Source: Asparagopsis taxiformis
Taxonomy: Eukaryota; Rhodophyta; Florideophyceae; Bonnemaisoniales; Bonnemaisoniaceae
Length of the DNA stretch: 12,051 nt
Direction of reading: 5' to 3'
NCBI GenBank assembly: GCA_030407315.1
Contig: JALQPE010003241.1
Coordinates: 1-12,051, forward strand
The notes under the pieces are model-generated. The model did no database searches. It was not told the DNA's origin and saw only the letters and a program-made list of their open reading frames with translations. This document shows positions 8,744 through 12,051 of this stretch, in pieces (position 1 is the first letter of the stretch; each line of letters opens with the position of its first letter). Position numbers and translations under genes: made by a program.

Positions 8744-9632
8744 ATGAAGGCATTGATTGCTTTTCTGGTGTTCCTGTGCTCTCTGATGAGAGTCCGCTCT
8801 CAACGTCGCAGAAACCCTCGTATTCTGGAGAACATCCTTCAGAACCCTACCTTCAAACGTGGAGGGAGAGGATGTCCAAGGAGAGATCGTGGTATTTCGA
8901 GAGTTCCTAATTGGAAAGGCCGATTCAGGTGTTCCCTGGCAACCCTTTCGATGCAGGATGGAAAGATAGGAATGTTGCCGTCATTGAAACTAATCCTAGA
9001 TTTAGAACTCGAGGTCATGTTTCGCAGGGACTTGATATCACACTGACTGGCCTGTATAGAGTGGCATTCGACTATGCATCAATAGTCGATGCACATGACT
9101 GTGTCAGAGATAGGCTGCTGAGTGAGGGTTCAGGAGGTGGAAGAGGAGGAGGAGGCAGAAGAGGAGGAAGGGGTGGAAGAAGGGAAGAAGGGGAGGAGAA
9201 GGCAGGAGAAGGAGGAGAGGAGATAGAAGGAGAGGTAGGAGAGGTGGACCAAGGGTCGACAAGAGGCAGGAGATCTTTCGGTAGAAGAGATTTCACTCGA
9301 AGGTCCGAATATAGGGATGCTCCTCATTACCATGGTGGACATGGCCACGGATATGGGTTCCCAGGACATGGCAAATCCTACCACCACGTAGGGCAACCAA
9401 GGGAGAAATTGGCAGAGTTATCCTGAGACAATGGGTTGGAGGTAAAGCAGTTGGTCCCATTTATGTTCCCCTCCACGCAACCAATGGAAAGATCAAGCAT
9501 TATCAGAGTGGCAATGTACTCCTAGTAGCAGGCAGAAAAACTACATTCATCCTCAAATCTAAAGGATGTAATGGGTTTTTCGTACCTGAAGCCAAAGTGC
9601 TCTATGTGGGACCACAAAGGAGGAGCCACTGA
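8744..9632 (+). CDS. Tandem family copy 4: secreted galactose-binding-like protein with Arg/Gly/His-rich insert
   Basis: The clearest copy, about 296 residues. The signal peptide MKALIAFLVFLCSLMRVRS is followed by Gln. NILQNPTF, then VPNWKGRF, VFPGNPF, NVAVIETNPRF and SQGLDITLTGLYRVAFDY give the layout of DUF642/galactose-binding beta-sandwich proteins: N-x-x-F, a tryptophan strand, then the strand pair before a T-x-x-G-x-Y turn. An Arg/Gly/Glu segment and a Gly/His segment interrupt the fold (9124-9395). The C-terminal strands follow: RQWVGGKAVGPIYV, LLVAGRKTTFILKSKGC, KVLYVGPQRRSH and TGA 9630-9632. Two single-base losses: at CGATTC/AGG near 8930 (copy 3 has the extra C) and near GAGAAATTGG around 9405. 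No TAA or TAG lies in frame. Secretion is well supported; carbohydrate binding is inferred from fold pattern only. Confidence 0.8.
9124..9395 (+). other. Low-complexity Arg/Gly/Glu then Gly/His coding insert in copy 4
   Basis: Purine-only DNA encodes GGGRGGGGRRGGRGGRR, then a Glu/Gly or, one frame over, Arg/Gly run (the frame here is uncertain). FGRRDFTRRSE follows, shared with copy 3, then HGGHGHGYGFPGHGKSYHH. Copies 1-3 have only a short basic stretch here, so the segment has expanded or been gained in copy 4. Confidence 0.65.
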
Positions 9633-9644
9633 CAACTCTTAAAT

Positions 9645-9654
9645 GATATTGAAT
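9645..9654 (+). other. Conserved GATATTGAAT after the stop codon
   Basis: GATATTGAAT occurs 9-13 nt after the TGA in copies 2 (7264-7273), 3 (8297-8306) and 4 (here), but not in copy 1. It may be a 3'-end signal or simply the end of the duplicated unit. Confidence 0.4.
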
Positions 9655-10027
9655 TCTCTCAATACTTTAATATCTTCAGTTATTGTTAAAGATGGACTTG
9701 AAACCAGGCGTTCCTGAACGGTTATCTGTGTTTTACCGGATTACTCGTTGTCTTGACTGTACGTACTCTGATGAGGATATCGAGACTATCTCAGTCTACC
9801 ACTCTAACTCTCCTATTAATGACTAGATTAAGAAGAAGGTGCATTTACTGTAAAAGAGGGCTTGAGTTTGTAGGCTATTACTCGGTAGCTTCAGTTGCAT
9901 ATGGTAACCATGTGATTGCTAATTAGCGCCAGATCAGTTTTTTGATGAAGTGATATTCCTGTTTATGTTGGTTTTACCCTATTAACCTAATTGAGTTAAA
10001 ATCGGGAGACAATTACTTATCTGAGGA
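9655..10027. other. Intergenic region
   Basis: About 370 nt with no convincing coding signal on either strand. It separates the end of the array from the next plus-strand gene and presumably holds that gene's promoter. Confidence 0.45.
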
Positions 10028-10033
10028 TATATA
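10028..10033 (+). promoter_or_regulatory. TATATA 2 nt before ATG
   Basis: GGATATATAGAATGG places a TATATA two bases before the ATG at 10036, the same layout as in the unrelated array genes. Confidence 0.4.
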
Positions 10034-10035
10034 GA

Positions 10036-11752
10036 ATGGATAGCGGTGAGGACGATGATTGGGGTGCTTCAGAATCCCAGCTGAAAAAGTAGCAGGAGAA
10101 GGCTGAAGAGACCAAAGGTGATGAGGAGTCCACACCTGAAGGGTAGTCAGGGGCAGGAGAGCAGGAAGGGGAGGACGATCAGGTCGAGGTATGCATGTGA
10201 TGACAATATAGGGAGGAAGAGTCAGACGAAAAGGAATAGCAGGAGAAGGAACATGAACAAGAGAAGGACGACGAGGCCAAGAACAACTAAATGGAGAATT
10301 CATGGTTCGCAGATGAACAACCAGAGAAGGAGGAACCCAAGGGAATGGGCAACAGAGGAAGAGGAGAAGGACAGAAGGATAAAGAGGATGAGGACGAAGA
10401 ACCACTCAAACCAGACACCAGCACTTGGAGCATACCAGAACAAAAGGAAGAGAAGTCAGAAGAGAAGCCACCAAGGGGAAACAGGGGAAAAAACAGGAAT
10501 GAGGATGATGAAGGACAAGGGTTCAAGAAGAAAGAAAATTACTTTGACGAAAAGTATGCATAGAATAAGATAGTTCAGAGAGACAGAGGGTCAACAGGGG
10601 AAGAGGGAACAGAGATAGAGATAGGGGAAGAGGGAACAGAGATAGAGATAGGGAAGGAGGGTACAGAGATCGGGATAGAGAAGGAGGGTATCACAATAAA
10701 CAGAGGATATCAGGAAACAGAGACAGAGATGGAGGATACCAAGGAAATAGAGATCGAGGGGGATATCAAGGAAATAGGGATCGAGAAGGAGGATATCAAG
10801 GAAATAGAGAAGGAAACAGGTATTATGGAAAGGACAACAGGCGGTGGGAAGACAGAGACAACCACAGAAACAGATAGGATAGAGATTACGGTAGAGGGAC
10901 AGAGATTATAATGACAGAGGGAGCAGGAATGATGACCGAGAAAGAGACAGAGAGGGGTACAAAGGAAACAGGCAGTACAATAACAGAGATGGAAATCGGG
11001 ACAGAAGGGAACAAGGACAGCACAATAACAGAGGGAACAGGAATGACGGGAATCAATTCGAAAACTACACCGATACTCAATCCAGACATTCAGTATGCAC
11101 CCTCAGTAGGATAAAGTACTCACATCTGAAGTCAAGACAACAGTTGAAGACCAGGCAATAAGTATCAAAACCTTCAGGCAGAAGATGTTGGCCATAAAGC
11201 TAGCATCTATATTCTGGAATCGAAGCTATCAGTGACATACCGCAATATCAGCGAGGTGTTGCTGGTCTCCTGATTATTCCATATTCCAACTACAAACTCA
11301 ACCTGTATCCTGGGAGCATTGTCAACCGATGCAGAGCTGACTATCGAGCCAAGATAGAGAGTAAAGAGGCCAAAGGTAAGACCGTAGGGTCAATCTACAT
11401 TCAGAATGCGTCGGAATAAGGACAATTGAGGCATTTGGGTTCATTAGGGTTGGAGCGGAAGGAAGCAATACCATTGATGTCAGTGCTGCCAAGAGAGGAC
11501 TTGAAGAGACATCAACCTGGCAGCCAAGATCGACATCAAGTACAAAAAACATAGTGATTCCTTATTCTGAGGCTATGGGGAACTCCGCAGAAATAGTCAA
11601 CTGGTCACTGAGTCATGGAGAATGGCAAATACGATGCTCTGAAGGAGGTTACCATCCTCACTGACCGGAAAGGAGACTTCCTTAAGCTCGCTGGAAGCTT
11701 CCATAAGAAAATGTGCTCCTTTGTTGAGGAGAATGGCATCCGTATTGATTGA
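10036..11752 (+). CDS. Acidic/RG-rich repeat protein, probable RNA- or nucleic-acid-binding (frame-interrupted)
   Basis: About 570 residues. The start MDSGEDDDWG opens an acidic Glu/Lys/Gln-rich N-terminal third with in-frame TAG at 10090-10092 and 10144-10146. Two TGA in a row at 10198-10203 mark a local indel pair, because the same frame resumes. Next come MENSWFADEQ and a Trp-containing segment, TSTWSIPEQ. After a shift near 10570 the middle reads as NRDRDRGRG and DREGGYQGN repeats, then NNRDGNRDRREQGQ (to about 11070). The C-terminal ~220 residues include ISIKTFRQKMLAIKLAS, YQRGVAGLLIIPYSNYKL, GSIYIQNAS, IRTIEAFGFIRVGAEG and IDVSAAKRGLEE followed one frame over by INLAAKID. The last parts resemble an Alba-type strand-helix-strand-helix layout, weakly. 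It ends FVEENGIRID, TGA 11750-11752. RG-rich tracts favour RNA binding; this is inference. Confidence 0.72.
10597..10650 (+). repeat. Two perfect 27-nt tandem repeats
   Basis: Two identical 27-nt units (10597-10623 and 10624-10650), each beginning GGGGAAGAGGG, encode nine residues in the pattern GRGNRDRDR. The third unit has changed to an EGGYRDRD form, showing how the longer array grew. Confidence 0.85.
10651..11070 (+). repeat. Degenerate GNRDR(E)GGYQ coding repeats
   Basis: Imperfect repeats of 24-36 nt encode GNRDRDGGYQ, GNRDRGGYQ, GNRDREGGYQ, then looser NNRDGNRDRR forms. One TAG in frame (NR-TAG-DRDYGRG) fits Gln. The other frames give open Glu/Ile/Thr-rich readings that are not believable proteins. 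Confidence 0.7.
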
Positions 11753-11797
11753 TCGACATCATATGTTAAGTTGGATCAACTATTATGATAAAAAGCT

Positions 11798-12051
11798 TCA
11801 AAAACAATCCTTCAGAACTCCATTTGGGGTGAGATCAGAGGGTACATCTGGTGCATGTAACAGGTAGCCCACATCAACCACATACTGATTCACAGCAGAT
11901 GAGGGTCAGCAGTCCAATCCTATGTTTACACTGAACAGTACTTTTGGTTCTCCCATTCCTTACCTGGCTGTGAGGATCTTCCAACGTGCTTGAGGACGAA
12001 GTATCCAACAATCAGACCGATGATGAGCCAGATAACAGTGCCGATGAGGAT
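11798..12051 (-). CDS. C-terminal end of a single-pass membrane protein (partial, frame-interrupted)
   Basis: The reading enters from the window edge with ILIGTVIWLIIGLIVGYFVL, a clear ~20-residue transmembrane helix, followed by KH and R, a stop-transfer pattern. A short tail follows with in-frame TAA and TAG (YCSV-TAA-T-TAG-DW). After one lost base near 11890 it continues YVVDVGYLLHAPDVPSDL and ends GVLKDCF, TGA 11798-11800. The layout suits a type I surface protein with a cytoplasmic tail of about 60 residues; the extracellular part lies outside the window. It converges on the previous gene with 45 nt between stops. No family can be named. Confidence 0.6.

Larger units (their letters stand above)
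5361..9654 (+). repeat. Four-copy tandem array (promoter block plus secreted-protein gene)
   Basis: Four direct copies of a unit lie head to tail, starting at about 5361, 6331, 7312 and 8543. Start codons are at 5572, 6537, 7530 and 8744, so the spacings are 965, 993 and 1214 nt. Each unit has a ~200-nt related upstream block, a TATAAA next to the ATG, the coding region, and in three copies GATATTGAAT just after the stop. Similarity is clear but far from identity, so these are old duplicates. The last unit is longer because of about 240 nt of unrelated sequence after copy 3 and a longer Arg/Gly segment in copy 4. Confidence 0.9.

Noticed and set aside
9072..9396. Ser/Pro-rich minus-strand open frames
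   Set aside because: They are the antisense of the purine-only Arg/Gly/Glu tract of array copy 4.
2489..9632. Peritrich-type code (TAA/TAG as glutamate)
   Set aside because: Some kinase sites would suit Glu, but three aligned sites in the tandem family pair TAA/TAG with CAA/CAG and none with GAA/GAG. Less likely, not excluded.
5361..9632. Array copies as plain pseudogenes
   Set aside because: Their indel pattern is the same as in the conserved kinase, and motifs are retained throughout; copy 2 remains the most doubtful.
10013..10526. Minus-strand open frames rich in Pro, Ser and Phe
   Set aside because: They are antisense shadows of the acidic, purine-rich N-terminal part of the plus-strand gene.
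10618..10911. Glu/Ile/Thr-rich plus-strand frame
   Set aside because: It is a wrong-frame reading of the GNRDR(E)GGYQ repeats; the other frame is continuous with sensible sequence on both sides.
169..12051. Euplotes-type +1 programmed frameshifting
   Set aside because: Here bases are missing rather than extra, the sites have no shared AAA-TAA motif, TGA is a stop rather than Cys, and shifts occur many times per gene.
1..12051. Germline (micronuclear) DNA with internal eliminated sequences
   Set aside because: Genes are collinear, and the frame breaks are single bases rather than inserted segments flanked by repeats; no scrambled segments are seen.

Overview
The window looks like nuclear DNA of a protist that reads TAA and TAG as glutamine and stops only at TGA. 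A ciliate is most likely. Hexamitid diplomonads and a few algae or oxymonads share this code and cannot be excluded. Conserved coding stretches run through TAA/TAG, and all eight genes whose 3' end I can fix stop at TGA. In a tandem gene family, TAA or TAG in one copy lines up with CAA or CAG in its sisters at three sites. I see no telomere repeats, introns, tRNA, rRNA, CRISPR or bacterial-type operons.

Layout: a minus-strand gene for a secreted cysteine-rich repeat protein (169-1152); an unassigned plus-strand gene that looks leucine-rich (about 1573-2384); a minus-strand SNF1/AMPK-like protein kinase (2489-4292), the best identified gene; a divergent plus-strand coiled-coil gene (4346-5250); a tandem array of four plus-strand paralogues for a secreted beta-sandwich protein (5361-9654), each with its own ~200-nt upstream block; a plus-strand gene (10036-11752) with an acidic N-terminus, an Arg/Gly/Asp-rich middle and an unassigned, perhaps Alba-like, C-terminus; and the C-terminal end of a minus-strand single-pass membrane protein (11798 to the window edge). 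Genes are packed tightly: 53 nt between the divergent kinase and coiled-coil genes, and 45 nt between the last two convergent genes.

Every gene is broken by shifts of reading frame, nearly all explained by one missing base and often in a homopolymer, while motifs on either side stay intact. Because this affects a conserved kinase as much as the duplicated family, uncorrected long-read error is the simplest explanation. I therefore annotate the genes as interrupted CDS rather than pseudogenes, and coordinates are outer limits. Real decay of some array copies cannot be excluded.

The most interesting part is the four-copy array. The proteins have a signal peptide, a galactose-binding-like (DUF642-like) fold by pattern, and a very variable Arg/Gly/His-rich segment set into the fold. 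TATA-like hexamers lie only 2-4 nt before the start codons of these and two other genes. How the genes work together is not evident, though three kinds of product (the cysteine-rich protein, the array proteins and the last membrane protein) look secreted or surface-bound.
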